Notes: generated from the sequence alone by a model not told the origin. A stretch of DNA of 21,354 nucleotides from JAVVEZ01 sp032250895 (GCA_032250895.1 JAVVEZ010000062.1:1-21354), one strand, 5' to 3'. Numbered from the stretch's first letter, positions 1 through 8,321 are shown. Translations and numbers: made by a program.

Positions 1-276
1 GAAGATCTGCGAGCCTTCGGGGACCTCGTCGAGCTCGCATAATTCGTCGCCGGTGGACAGGATCGCCACGGTGGGGCGCTGGCCCACCAGCACGCTCGAC
101 CGGCCGCAGACGGCCATCATGCCGACCAGCGCCGGGGTGATGACCCGGCCTTTGGGGATGACGACCTCGCCTTCCTTCACGTCCTCGCCCGCCCGGCGGA
201 TGTTCTCGCCCACCGTGGCCTTGTCCTTGGCGAGGATGGCACTGCCGTTGCGGTCGGTGTCTTCCTGCATGAGCAC
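1..276 (-). other. moeA: MoeA (molybdopterin molybdotransferase) internal fragment
   Basis: In the same frame as the YicC segment, bases 276 to 1 encode the central part of MoeA, which inserts molybdenum into adenylylated molybdopterin. The segment reads VLMQEDTD, VGENIRRAGEDVKEGEVVIP, ALVGMMAVCG, QRPTVAILSTGDELCELDE, EGSQIF. That covers the end of the MoeA N-terminal region and the start of its MoCF-biosynthesis domain. My hand count of G+C is about 69% for 1-240 against about 61% for 301-540, consistent with foreign origin. The real moeA start and end are both missing. Confidence 0.75.
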
Positions 277-969
277 TCGGGTGACCTCCTTCACATGAGT
301 ATCAAGCCGGTCGACTTCTTCATGGATGTCGGCCTTCTGCGTGACAAGCACGATCTCCTGCTCCAGGCGTCCAGCGTCCGCATCGATCTCCAATTGTGCA
401 AGCTGGGCGCTTATTTTTTCCTGCTGGCGGGCCAGGATCCCGGGCATGGCCACGCGGATCTGCTGCACGATGGCGCTGACACTCGCCAGGCGCCGCTGAA
501 TGAAACCGACGAGTTCCTCTCCTTCCCGCTGCCGTTGTGCCACCAGGCTGTCCAGGGTCCGTGTAAACAAGCGTAAAGCGTGTTCTTCGATTTCCTTGAG
601 ATTCTGTTCCTGCTCCTGGATCACGCCGGGCCATTGCAGAACCTCGAGTGGGTTCACGGCAGCGGCATTGGTCATGATGGTGCTGATGTGCCGGCTGGCC
701 TGATGCAGTTGCCGCAGCAGGGCTTCATTCAAATGCAGGCTGGGTTGTGCACCGGAGTTGGGTAAAAACCGGAGCTGGGCGTCGCATTTCCCCCGGCTGA
801 TGGTGCTGCGCAGGTGTTCCCGCAGTTTCGGTTCCAGGTTTTTCAAGGACTCAGGCAATTTGAACCCGGGTTCTAGAAAGCGGTGGTTGACCGTGCGAAT
901 TTCCCAGATCAGGGTGCCCCAGTCGTGTTCAGTCTGTTCCCGGGCAAAGGCGGTCATGCTGGCTATCAT
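1..969 (-). CDS. yicC: Chimeric frame: YicC N-terminal part joined in frame to a MoeA fragment (3' end outside window)
   Basis: The frame opens at ATG 969-967 and stays open to base 1 (323 codons, no stop). Residues 1 to about 232 read as YicC, the YicC/YloC endoribonuclease family: the start MIASMTAFAREQ, RTVNHRFLEPGFKLPE, and RLEQEIVLVTQKADIHEE followed by VDRLDTHVKEV are typical. It lies divergent from rph, a common YicC position. The last roughly 60 residues expected of YicC (the GRRLDFLMQELNREANTLGSKS region and EQMREQ(V/I)QNIE end) are missing. From about residue 233 the frame reads as MoeA (VLMQEDTD, GENIRRAGEDV, PTVAILSTGDEL). No family I know has this architecture. Contig misassembly, amplification chimera or true recombination could each explain it. 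No strong Shine-Dalgarno was seen. YicC identity is secure; intactness is not. Confidence 0.85.
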   Translation of the reverse strand, partial: MIASMTAFAREQTEHDWGTLIWEIRTVNHRFLEPGFKLPESLKNLEPKLREHLRSTISRGKCDAQLRFLPNSGAQPSLHLNEALLRQLHQASRHISTIMTNAAAVNPLEVLQWPGVIQEQEQNLKEIEEHALRLFTRTLDSLVAQRQREGEELVGFIQRRLASVSAIVQQIRVAMPGILARQQEKISAQLAQLEIDADAGRLEQEIVLVTQKADIHEEVDRLDTHVKEVTRVLMQEDTDRNGSAILAKDKATVGENIRRAGEDVKEGEVVIPKGRVITPALVGMMAVCGRSSVLVGQRPTVAILSTGDELCELDEVPEGSQIF

Positions 970-1104
970 ATAGGATGCTCTGGGTGGAATCGTGGCGGAA
1001 AGCCTCAGACGGCGAACTATAGCGGATTTGAGTCGTTTATAAAATTCCCCGACACAGGTACACTGCCGGGCCGATCAGACGTTAACAGACAAGCAGAGGT
1101 TATT

Positions 1105-1833
1105 ATGCAGGCAGTAGAACGTCCAGGTGGACGTGCCCCCGGGCAGATGCGGGACATCCGCATTACCCGGCATTACACCAAACATGCCGAGGGTTCGGTG
1201 CTGGTGGAGTTTGGCGATACCAAGGTGATTTGTACGGCCAGCTGTGAGTCAGGTGTGCCCAGGTTTCTCAAGGGCAGTGGTCAGGGCTGGATCACGGCCG
1301 AATATGGCATGTTGCCCCGGTCCACCGGCAGCCGCATGGACCGGGAAGCTGCGCGCGGCAAACAGAGTGGCAGAACTCAGGAAATTCAGCGTCTGATCGG
1401 CCGTTCATTGCGGGCGGCGGTCGACATGAAATTGCTGGGGGAAAACACCATCAAGCTCGATTGTGATGTGATCCAGGCCGATGGCGGCACCAGAACCGCG
1501 TCCATCACGGGCGGCTGCGTGGCTCTGGTGGATGCCATCGATCATCTTTTGGCGCGAGGCCAGATCAGCAAGCCGGCACTCAGGCAGATGGTGGCCTCGG
1601 TCTCTGTGGGAATCTGCAAGGGCGTGGCGGTGCTGGACCTGGATTATCTGGAGGATTCCACCGCTCAAACCGATATGAATGTGGTGATGACCAGTCAGGG
1701 CGGCTTTATCGAACTGCAGGGAACCGGCGAAGACGGGGAGTTCAGCCGCGCTGAGCTCAACAGCATGATTGATCTGGCCAGGTCCGGGATTGAACAGTTG
1801 TTTGCCGCCCAGCAGCAGGCTCTGGACCGTTGA
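1105..1833 (+). CDS. rph: Ribonuclease PH
   Basis: RNase PH is a phosphate-dependent 3'-5' exoribonuclease that trims tRNA 3' ends. The start at ATG 1105 is preceded by AGAGGT (1095-1100) and gives 242 residues, close to the usual 238-240. An upstream in-frame ATG at 883 lies inside yicC on the other strand and is rejected. Family signatures are clear: PGGR near residue 7, GWITAEYGMLPRST (61-74), SGRTQEIQRLIGRSLRA (88-104) and the phosphate-site region QADGGTRTASITGG (124-137). It is followed 54 nt later by pyrE, the E. coli rph-pyrE order, but I see no attenuator hairpin with a T-run between them. No truncation is visible. Confidence 0.97.
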   Translation: MQAVERPGGRAPGQMRDIRITRHYTKHAEGSVLVEFGDTKVICTASCESGVPRFLKGSGQGWITAEYGMLPRSTGSRMDREAARGKQSGRTQEIQRLIGRSLRAAVDMKLLGENTIKLDCDVIQADGGTRTASITGGCVALVDAIDHLLARGQISKPALRQMVASVSVGICKGVAVLDLDYLEDSTAQTDMNVVMTSQGGFIELQGTGEDGEFSRAELNSMIDLARSGIEQLFAAQQQALDR

Positions 1834-1887
1834 CAAGCCGCCGCGCAAGCTGTCATCCCGGCTGGGGAGAACGAAACTGGACGACGA

Positions 1888-2544
1888 ATGATGCACGATT
1901 ATCAACAAGGGTTTCTGGATTTTGTCATTGCCCGCAAGATTCTGCGCTTTGGCGAATTCACGCTGAAATCAGGTAGACTGAGCCCCTATTTTTTCAATGC
2001 GGGGCTGTTCAACTCGGGTGCCTCCCTGCGTTTCATCGGTCAATGTTATGCGGCCGCCATCGCTGCGTCGACGCTGAGCTATGATGTCATCTTCGGGCCG
2101 GCCTACAAGGGTATTCCGCTGGCCTCAGCCACGGCCATCGCCCTGAGCGGGGATTTCGCTCAGGATAAGCCCTGGTGCTTCAACCGCAAGGAGGCCAAGG
2201 ATCATGGTGAAGGCGGCAGCATCGTCGGCTCGCCATTGGCAGGGCGGGTATTGATCATCGATGATGTGATTACGGCAGGTACCGCCATCAGGGAAGTGAT
2301 GGCCCTGATTGCTTCGGTGGGTGCCCAGGCTGCCGGCGTCGTGGTGGCGCTGGACCGGCAGGAAAAGGGCCGGTCCGAACTGTCGGCGATACAGGAAATT
2401 GAAAGGGACTATGGCATTCCGGTCGTAAGCATCATCAGCCTGCAGCAGATAGTGGCCTATCTGGACGCGCAGGAAAGCAGCGAGCTGAAGGAGCATCTTC
2501 CCGCCTTGCGGGCCTACCAGAAACGCTACGGAATCTCTGAATGA
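1888..2544 (+). CDS. pyrE: Orotate phosphoribosyltransferase
   Basis: Converts orotate and PRPP to orotidine 5'-monophosphate in de novo pyrimidine synthesis. The protein has 218 residues from ATG 1888; ATG 1891 is an equally possible start and the ribosome site is weak (GGACGACGA). Markers are FGEFTLKSGRLSPYFFNAG (21-39), FGPAYKGIPLA (69-79), the DKPWCFNRKEAKDHGEGG loop (93-110) and the PRPP-binding motif VLIIDDVITAGTA (121-133). It lies 54 nt after rph and is probably co-transcribed with it. In Pseudomonas a crc gene often lies here; it is absent. The stop overlaps a candidate terminator shared with the convergent slmA end. Confidence 0.97.
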   Translation: MMHDYQQGFLDFVIARKILRFGEFTLKSGRLSPYFFNAGLFNSGASLRFIGQCYAAAIAASTLSYDVIFGPAYKGIPLASATAIALSGDFAQDKPWCFNRKEAKDHGEGGSIVGSPLAGRVLIIDDVITAGTAIREVMALIASVGAQAAGVVVALDRQEKGRSELSAIQEIERDYGIPVVSIISLQQIVAYLDAQESSELKEHLPALRAYQKRYGISE

Positions 2545-2576
2545 GCCGGCTGCGTGCCCACAGGCTCAGGCTTTTT
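2542..2576 (+). terminator. Candidate intrinsic terminator for rph-pyrE
   Basis: TGAGCC (2542-2547, starting at the pyrE stop) can pair with GGCTCA (2563-2568, covering the slmA stop), followed by GGC and five T (2572-2576). The loop of 15 nt is long and could fold further. The hairpin lies across the stop codons of two convergent genes, so on the minus strand it sits at the end of slmA, where no T-run follows. Confidence 0.4.
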
Positions 2577-3165
2577 CCCGAAGCAGCCCCTGTTGCAGCC
2601 ATTGCCATTGTTCCTGCCAGCCCTGGGTGGGCAGGTTTTTGAAATCGCTGCGGCCATATTGTCTGATTCTACCTTCGACATAGGCCAGCAGCAGGTTCGC
2701 GCTTGCCGTCACACTGATCTGGGTGCGCAGGCCTTCCCTGACTTCCGCTTCCCGCAGAATCTGCTTCAATTGCGTTTCCAGACGGTCAAAGATCTGGCTG
2801 ACCCGGGCGCGCAGGCGATCGCTTTCTCCGGCCAGGGCGTCGCCATTGAGAATGCGGGAAATCCCTGGATTTTTTTCCGAGAAGGTCAGCACCAGAAAGA
2901 GAATTTTTTCGCACTGCGTGCGAACATCCGGCTCCTCGTGCAGGATGCGGCTGATGCGGGTAAACAGCGTGTCCTCGATGAAGCTGATCAGTCCCTCGAA
3001 CATGCGGGCCTTGCTGGGAAAGTGCCGGTACAGTGCCGCTTCGGAAACACCGACTTCAGCAGCGAGAGCGGCGGTGGTGATGCGGCCACCAGGCTTGCTT
3101 TCCAGCATTCGGGCCAGAGCCTGAAGGATGTGTTCCTTGCGGGAAACCTTTTCTGTTGTGGGCAT
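2566..3165 (-). CDS. slmA: Nucleoid occlusion factor SlmA (TetR family)
   Basis: SlmA binds chromosomal SBS sites and antagonises FtsZ assembly over the nucleoid. The 199-residue length matches the family. The N-terminal TetR helix-turn-helix is visible at about 28-65 (TTAALAAEVGVSEAALYRHF then PSKARMFEGLI), followed by the SlmA-type core SFIEDTLFTRI, VLTFSEKNPGISRIL, LLAYVEGRIRQYGRSDF. The start ATG 3165 has a good ribosome site, AGGGGAAAG, at the very end of argB, 12 nt after the argB stop, so it is probably co-transcribed with argB. The 3' end is convergent with pyrE. Its place next to argB and pyrE supports SlmA over a generic TetR repressor. Confidence 0.95.
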   Translation of the reverse strand: MPTTEKVSRKEHILQALARMLESKPGGRITTAALAAEVGVSEAALYRHFPSKARMFEGLISFIEDTLFTRISRILHEEPDVRTQCEKILFLVLTFSEKNPGISRILNGDALAGESDRLRARVSQIFDRLETQLKQILREAEVREGLRTQISVTASANLLLAYVEGRIRQYGRSDFKNLPTQGWQEQWQWLQQGLLREKA

Positions 3166-3177
3166 GAGAGCTTTCCC

Positions 3178-4089
3178 CTAGGTTTTGGGCTGTTGCCTGT
3201 TGGTGACGAGAGTGCCGATACCCTTATCGGTAAATACCTCCAGCAGGACTGCGTGCTCCACCCTGCCGTCGATGATGTGGGCGCTTTTCACGCCGGCATT
3301 CACCGCATCCAGTGCACAATGGATTTTGGGCAGCATGCCGCCGTAAATGGTGCCGTCCGCGATCAGTTCATGTACCTGACGGGTGTTCAGTCCGGTCAGG
3401 ACCTGGCCCTGCTTGTCCTGCACACCGGAGATGTTGGTCAGCAGAATGAGTTTCTCGGCCTTCAGCAATTGCGCCACCTTGCCGGCCACGATGTCGGCGT
3501 TGATGTTGTAGGAAGCGCCATGGGCGTCGGCCCCGATGGGGGCGATCACCGGAATGAAATCACTGTTCTTGATCATGTCGATCACGGCGGTATTGATGTG
3601 CTCGACCTCGCCCACATGCCCGATGTCGATGATCTCCGGCACCAGCATTTCGGGGGTCTGGTGGCTGACCTGCAATTTGCGGGCGCGGATGAAATCACCG
3701 TCCTTGCCGGTGATGCCGATGGCCTTGCCGCCATTGCGGTTGAGCAGGCTCACGATTTCCTTGTTGATCAGCCCGCCCAGCACCATTTCAACCACGTCCA
3801 TCGTGGCGCTGTCGGTAACCCGCATGCCGTTGACGAAACGGGTCTTGATGTCGAGCCGTTCCAGCAGGGCTCCAATCTGCGGGCCGCCACCATGGACCAC
3901 CACCGGGTGCATGCCGACCAGCTTCATCAGCACGATGTCGCGGGCAAAGCTGTTTTTCAGCTGGTCATCGATCATGGCATTGCCACCGTACTTGACGACG
4001 ATGGTCTGGCCGGTGAAGCGCTGTATATACGGCAGGGCTTCCGTCAGCACACTGGCAATGTTTTTGATGGCATCGAGGTCCAAGGTCAT
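3178..4089 (-). CDS. argB: Acetylglutamate kinase
   Basis: Phosphorylates N-acetylglutamate in arginine synthesis. The protein has 303 residues with the amino-acid-kinase motifs VVKYGGNAM (31-39), VVVHGGGPQIG (63-73), RVTD (90-93) and ITNI-type LLTNISGV. The N-terminal extension with EALPYIQRFTGQTIVVKYGG is the kind found in hexameric, arginine-feedback-inhibited enzymes, so arginine inhibition is inferred. Start ATG 4089 follows AAGGAG at ideal spacing. An 80-nt AT-rich gap separates it from algC; it could hold an argB promoter, but I found no convincing -35/-10 pair and no clear ArgR box. slmA follows after 12 nt. Confidence 0.97.
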   Translation of the reverse strand: MTLDLDAIKNIASVLTEALPYIQRFTGQTIVVKYGGNAMIDDQLKNSFARDIVLMKLVGMHPVVVHGGGPQIGALLERLDIKTRFVNGMRVTDSATMDVVEMVLGGLINKEIVSLLNRNGGKAIGITGKDGDFIRARKLQVSHQTPEMLVPEIIDIGHVGEVEHINTAVIDMIKNSDFIPVIAPIGADAHGASYNINADIVAGKVAQLLKAEKLILLTNISGVQDKQGQVLTGLNTRQVHELIADGTIYGGMLPKIHCALDAVNAGVKSAHIIDGRVEHAVLLEVFTDKGIGTLVTNRQQPKT

Positions 4090-4169
4090 TCAGAAACTCC
4101 TTAGCGAATACTTACTATCTTTTGGGGCCATAGAATAAAAGGAATTAGAAAAATTTTCATCCCTTTCCT

Positions 4170-5549
4170 TCAGAAGGTAAGGACAAGCTCGGGCGCCAGG
4201 CGCAGCAATTCCTGCCGGAACAGGGCCATGATCGCGTCCAGGTCTTCAACCGTGTCTGCTTCAAAGCGCAGGACCAGCGCCGGGGTGGTGTTGGAGGCTC
4301 GTACCAGGCCCCAACTGCCGGGGAAGTCGGCCCGGACACCATCGAGCGTGCTGACAAGGGCTCCGCTGAGCCGGCAGTCCTGCTGAAGTTTGGTTACCAG
4401 GGCAAATTTTCTGTCATCAGCGACGGGAACAAACAGTTCACTGGTACTGACACTGCTAGGCAGCCTTTGCAAAAACGCCTCTGCCGGCCGTTTGTTTTTA
4501 GTCATCAGTTCCAGGAAGCGGGCGGCGGCATAAAGGCCGTCATCGAAACCGTACCAGCGATGTTTGAAAAAAATGTGGGCCGAATATTCGCCACCGAGCA
4601 GGGCGCCGCTTTCCTGCATCTTCTGTTTGACGAAGGAATGCCCGCTCCGGCACATCAGCGCCTGGCCACCGGCACGCTCAATCAGCCGTGGCAGGTGACG
4701 GCTGCTTTTCACATCATAAATGATTTTTGCCCCCGGTTCGTCCGGCAGGATGTCCTGCGCGAAGGTCATCAGAAGCTTGTCGGCGTCAATGATATTGCCC
4801 TGAGCGCTGATCAGCGCGACCCGGTCCCCATCCCCGTCAAAGGCCACACCCAGATCGGCGCCCGCCGCCAGCACACAGGTACGGAGATCGCGAAGATTGG
4901 TGGGCTGGCTGGGGTCAGGATGGTGGTGGGGAAAATTGCCGTCGGGTTCGCAGTACAGGGGCAGCACTTCGCAGCCCAGGGCCCGGAACAGCCTGGGTGC
5001 CAGCAGGCCGGTGACACCGTTGCCGGCATCCACCACCACCTTCAGGTTTTTGTCCAGCCGGATATCAGCGCTGATACGGGCGATATAGGTGTCCTGGATG
5101 TCCAGGATCTGGCAGGTCCCGTTGCCGCTGTGGAAATCACCGGACTGAATCCGGGCATACAGTCGCTGGATCTGATGGGCGGCCAGACATGAGCGCTGGA
5201 GCACAATCTTGACACCGTTGTAATGGCCGGGATTGTGACTGCCGGTGATCATCACGCCGGATGCGGTCTCCAGCACATGGGTGGCAAAGTAGAGCACGGG
5301 CGTAGGCACGGTGCCTATGTTGATGACATGGCAGCCGCTCGCCAGAATACCTTCGATCATGGCCTGGATGAAAGCCGGGCTGGACAGGCGCGCATCGGCC
5401 GCCACGACCAGGGTTTGCTGGCCATGGTCAAGGGCTTCGGAAGCGATGGCACGGCCAAGCAGCGCCATTACCCCGACATCAAGCCCGTCTTTGGCGCCGA
5501 CGATGCCCCGGATGTCATAGGCGCGAAAGATGTGTGCCGAGGGCAGCAT
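4170..5549 (-). CDS. algC: Phosphomannomutase/phosphoglucomutase (AlgC type)
   Basis: Interconverts hexose 6- and 1-phosphates for exopolysaccharide and LPS precursors. The 459 residues match AlgC (about 463). All four family sites are present: phosphoserine loop TGSHNP with Ser104, metal loop DGDGDR (238-243), sugar loop GGEYSAH (319-325, where GGEMSGH is usual) and phosphate loop RASNTTP (417-423). The start ATG is a single base after the coaBC stop (TGA-G-ATG) and has no clear Shine-Dalgarno, so translational coupling to coaBC is likely. In Pseudomonas dut lies between coaBC and algC; here there is no room for it. argB follows 80 nt downstream. Confidence 0.95.
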   Translation of the reverse strand: MLPSAHIFRAYDIRGIVGAKDGLDVGVMALLGRAIASEALDHGQQTLVVAADARLSSPAFIQAMIEGILASGCHVINIGTVPTPVLYFATHVLETASGVMITGSHNPGHYNGVKIVLQRSCLAAHQIQRLYARIQSGDFHSGNGTCQILDIQDTYIARISADIRLDKNLKVVVDAGNGVTGLLAPRLFRALGCEVLPLYCEPDGNFPHHHPDPSQPTNLRDLRTCVLAAGADLGVAFDGDGDRVALISAQGNIIDADKLLMTFAQDILPDEPGAKIIYDVKSSRHLPRLIERAGGQALMCRSGHSFVKQKMQESGALLGGEYSAHIFFKHRWYGFDDGLYAAARFLELMTKNKRPAEAFLQRLPSSVSTSELFVPVADDRKFALVTKLQQDCRLSGALVSTLDGVRADFPGSWGLVRASNTTPALVLRFEADTVEDLDAIMALFRQELLRLAPELVLTF

Positions 5550-5550
5550 C

Positions 5551-6741
5551 TCAGGCGCGGGACTGGCTTCGGCGTTGACTGATGAGGGTGATCATGGCTC
5601 GCGCCAGTTGTGATTTACTGGCGTTGCCCAGGGCCTGTTGCCCACCCTGCCAGTACGCCGTTGCAGCAGATTCATCCTGGTTGAAGGTTTGGGTGGCATG
5701 GTTGGCAAATACCAGGTCAAGTTTCTTGCCAGCCAGTTTTTTCAGGGCATTGGCTTCCAGGTTCTCAGTCTCTGCCGCAAAACCCACGGTAAAGGGCCGT
5801 TCAGCCTGGGCGGCGATGGTGGCGACGATGTCGGGATTCTTGCGCAGTTCGATGTGCATGGTGTCGGCAGATTTCTTGATTTTCTGCTCCGCCACCACGA
5901 CCGGACGATAATCGGCCACGGCGGCGACGGCAATGAAAATATCTCCGTGCTGTTCCAGACAGGCAGCCAGCATGTCTTCGGCACTTTGAACCTTGATCAG
6001 TGTGGCACGGGATGGCGCCGGCAGATTGACCGGCCCGCTGATGAGAGTGACACGCGCACCCGCCTCGAGCGCTGCCTGGGCCAGGGCATAGCCCATTTTT
6101 CCCGAACTGTGATTGCTGATGAAACGCACCGGGTCGATGGCCTCACGGGTCGGCCCGGCGGTAATCACGACGGACAGCCCGGCCAATTCACCCGATTGGA
6201 ACAGGGCGGCAGCGCCCGCCGCCAGATCGGCCGGTTCCAGCATCCGGCCGGGACCGATTTCACCACAGGCCTGATCGCCACTGCCGGGTCCCATGACATG
6301 GATGGCCCGCTGCGACAGGGCTTGAATATTGGCCTGGGTCTGGGCATTTTCCCACATGACCTGGTTCATGGCCGGGGCGATGGCAAGAGGTGCCCTGGTG
6401 GCCAGACAGAGGGTGCTCAGCAAGTCATTGGCAGCGCCATGCGCGAGATGGGCAATAAAGTTGGCCGTGGCCGGTGCCACCAGAATCAGATCAGCCCAGC
6501 GCGCCAGTTCGATATGTCCCATCGCGGCTTCGGCCTCGGTATCCAGCAGGTCGATGTGGACCCGCTGTCCGGACAGGGCCTGCAGGGTCAGCGGCGTGAT
6601 GAATTCCTGCGCCCCCCGAGTCATGACGACCCGGACCTGGGCTCCGGCCTTTATTAACAGGCGACAGAGTTCGGCGCTCTTGTAGGCGGCGATGCCACCG
6701 CTAATCCCGAGAAGGATCTGTTTGTTGTTCAGGTTTGACAT
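5551..6741 (-). CDS. coaBC: Bifunctional phosphopantothenoylcysteine decarboxylase/phosphopantothenate-cysteine ligase
   Basis: Catalyses two coenzyme A steps: CTP-dependent joining of cysteine to phosphopantothenate (CoaB) and FMN-dependent decarboxylation (CoaC). The 396 residues carry both halves. CoaC (1 to about 185): GISGGIAAYK (12-21), His76 in GHIELARWAD, PAMN (123-126) and the active-site Cys159 in GDQACGEIGPGRM. CoaB (about 188 to end): ITAGPTREAIDPVRFISNHS from 193, then SGKMG; AAVADYRP, KIKK (287-290) and the FAAET motif. It is divergent from radC. The C-terminus abuts algC with one base between, and dut is missing. Also known as dfp. Confidence 0.97.
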   Translation of the reverse strand: MSNLNNKQILLGISGGIAAYKSAELCRLLIKAGAQVRVVMTRGAQEFITPLTLQALSGQRVHIDLLDTEAEAAMGHIELARWADLILVAPATANFIAHLAHGAANDLLSTLCLATRAPLAIAPAMNQVMWENAQTQANIQALSQRAIHVMGPGSGDQACGEIGPGRMLEPADLAAGAAALFQSGELAGLSVVITAGPTREAIDPVRFISNHSSGKMGYALAQAALEAGARVTLISGPVNLPAPSRATLIKVQSAEDMLAACLEQHGDIFIAVAAVADYRPVVVAEQKIKKSADTMHIELRKNPDIVATIAAQAERPFTVGFAAETENLEANALKKLAGKKLDLVFANHATQTFNQDESAATAYWQGGQQALGNASKSQLARAMITLISQRRSQSRA

Positions 6742-6954
6742 AGGGATGAACCGAAAATAAACAAGCGATTTGCTGAAACGGGGCTATAGTGGATACGGCA
6801 TTTGGCACCGTGCTCAAAGAGCCGAAAGCTTAGCAGCATATGGCCTGGCTGAACAGCGTCGGACGGATTCCGGGCGCTGCCGAAAGGAGACGGATCCCGG
6901 GGTTCCAGGAGTCTGTCGGACTCAGGTGTTCGTAGCGAGGCGAGTGGAGCAGAC
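6742..6954. other. coaBC/radC divergent intergenic region
   Basis: 213 nt between two divergent starts. It must hold promoters for both genes, but I see no well-spaced -35/-10 pair; TATAGT near 6784 is an isolated -10-like word. A small hairpin (GAGTC 6909-6913, GACTC 6919-6923) lies 32 nt before radC. No further gene is supported. Confidence 0.35.
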
Positions 6955-7629
6955 ATGGCAATCAGTGACTGGCCCCTGCATGAGCGGCCAAGAGAAAAAC
7001 TGTTGCGGCAGGGGGCAGCACAGTTGTCAGATGCCGAATTGCTGGCGATTTTTCTGCGTACCGGCGTCAAGGGCGCCTCTGCGCTGGATGTGGCCAGAAC
7101 ACTGCTGAATACCTTTGGTGGTCTGCGGCCGATACTGGAGGCCAGCGCAGGCCGCCTTTGCGAGCAGCACGGCTTGGGCATGGGGAAATACGTTCAGTTG
7201 CAGGCCGCGCTGGAGCTGGCTCAGCGCCAGCTGCTGGAAGGCCTGAGCAGGCAGGATGCACTGACGAGCTCAGAAACGACCAAGCGCTATGTGCGGGCCC
7301 GCATGCGGGCTTATACAAGAGAGGTGTTTCTCTGTCTTTTTCTTGATAACCAGCATCGGGTGATTGCATTGGAGGAGCTGTTTCATGGCACCATCGATGG
7401 TGCCATGGTGCATCCCCGGGAAGTGGTCACGAGGTCTTTGCATCACAATGCCGGGGCCATCATTTTTGCCCACAATCATCCTTCCGGGGTTGCGGAACCG
7501 AGTCAGGCGGATATTGGCATTACCCGGCGTCTGCGCACGGCGCTGGAGCTGGTGGATATCAGGACTCTGGATCATCTGGTGGTCGGAGATACCGAGGTGG
7601 TTTCGCTGGCGGAGAGGGGTTTGTTATGA
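6955..7629 (+). CDS. radC: RadC family JAB1/MPN metalloprotease-like protein
   Basis: The 224 residues are standard for chromosomal RadC (DUF2466). An N-terminal helical part with LSDAELLAIFLRTG (24-37) and helix-hairpin-helix-like QHGLGMGKY precedes the JAMM metal site: Glu140 region, HNHPSG (173-178), Ser183 and Asp186, that is H-x-H-x7-S-x2-D complete. The molecular role is unsettled; the older DNA-repair assignment is doubtful. Start ATG 6955 follows GTGGAG. A longer overlapping frame from 6770 is out of frame and rejected. Placement divergent from coaBC and before rpmB-rpmG is common in gammaproteobacteria. Confidence 0.95.
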   Translation: MAISDWPLHERPREKLLRQGAAQLSDAELLAIFLRTGVKGASALDVARTLLNTFGGLRPILEASAGRLCEQHGLGMGKYVQLQAALELAQRQLLEGLSRQDALTSSETTKRYVRARMRAYTREVFLCLFLDNQHRVIALEELFHGTIDGAMVHPREVVTRSLHHNAGAIIFAHNHPSGVAEPSQADIGITRRLRTALELVDIRTLDHLVVGDTEVVSLAERGLL

Positions 7630-7690
7630 CCTTCAGGCGCTGTGACAGGGCCCCCGTGCACGATAAAAAGAAAGAGCCTGCAAGCACTGC

Positions 7691-7719
7691 TTGCTATCGG
7701 GGCGTGCTTTTGGTATAAA
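7691..7719 (+). promoter_or_regulatory. Sigma70 promoter for rpmB-rpmG
   Basis: TTGCTA (-35, 7691-7696) and TATAAA (-10, 7714-7719) are separated by exactly 17 nt. The predicted start near 7726 gives a leader of about 120 nt before rpmB. A GC-rich stretch follows the -10, as is common at growth-rate-controlled promoters, but this is only suggestive. Confidence 0.7.
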
Positions 7720-7848
7720 ACGCAGCTCTTTTTGAACAGCATTCGTGACGGAATCCCCGGAAGGCGTTTACGCGTTTATTTCAGACCTTGAAACGTGTTA
7801 TTGAGCTTGGGTTGGCCGCTCGCAAGACAAGATCAGTGAGGCAAGACG

Positions 7849-8085
7849 ATGTCCAGAGTATGTATGGTAACCGGCAAGAGACCGATGACCGGCAATAACG
7901 TTTCTCATGCGAAGAACAGAACCCGCCGCCGGTTCACGCCGAATCTTCACACCCACCGGTTCTGGGTTGAAGCCGAGAAGCGTTTTGTCAAACTGCGTCT
8001 CACCAGCAAGGGTATGAGAATCATTGACAAGAATGGTATCGATCAGGTGCTGAGCGATATCCGTGGCAAGGGCGTCAAGGTTTAA
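7849..8085 (+). CDS. rpmB: 50S ribosomal protein L28
   Basis: 78 residues, full length for bacterial L28. The sequence MSRVCMVTGKRPMTGNNVSH, then AKNRTRRRFTPNLHTHRFW, with RLTSKGMRIIDKNG, is diagnostic. It begins 13 nt after a GTGAGG-type ribosome site and is followed after 13 nt by rpmG, the standard two-gene operon, under the promoter at 7691-7719. Confidence 0.98.
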   Translation: MSRVCMVTGKRPMTGNNVSHAKNRTRRRFTPNLHTHRFWVEAEKRFVKLRLTSKGMRIIDKNGIDQVLSDIRGKGVKV

Positions 8086-8098
8086 AAAGGAGTAGATC

Positions 8099-8254
8099 AT
8101 GCGTGACAAAATCCGATTAGTTTCAAGTGCCAATACCGGACACTTTTACACCACAGACAAGAACAAGCGCACGACGCCGGACAAGATGGAGATCAAGAAA
8201 TTTGATCCCGTTGTTCGCAAGCACGTGATTTATAAAGAAGCCAAGATCAAGTAA
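8099..8254 (+). CDS. rpmG: 50S ribosomal protein L33
   Basis: 51 residues, too short for many ORF callers. The start ATG (8099-8101) follows AAGGAG at 8087-8092. The protein reads MRDKIRLVSSANTGHFYTTD, later KKFDPVVRKHVIYKEAKIK, matching gammaproteobacterial L33. It has no cysteines, so it is the zinc-independent (C-minus) form. It lacks the short MAKG extension of the E. coli protein. Second gene of the rpmB operon. Confidence 0.97.
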   Translation: MRDKIRLVSSANTGHFYTTDKNKRTTPDKMEIKKFDPVVRKHVIYKEAKIK

Positions 8255-8321
8255 GGTTTCTGTATCGGCAGCTGGCCTGCTGCTGTCTTTCCCCGCTGCC
8301 GGTTTCGCTCACAGATTCTTG

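Noticed and set aside
970..1104. Divergent yicC/rph promoters
   Set aside because: TATAAA and TATAGT words occur, but no properly spaced -35 element was found for either strand.
1834..1887. rph-pyrE attenuator as in E. coli
   Set aside because: The 54-nt gap has no stable hairpin followed by a T-run.
2554..4104. 516-residue plus-strand open frame
   Set aside because: It lies antisense to slmA and argB, both certain from protein motifs; its His/Gln/Gly-rich translation is typical of a shadow frame.
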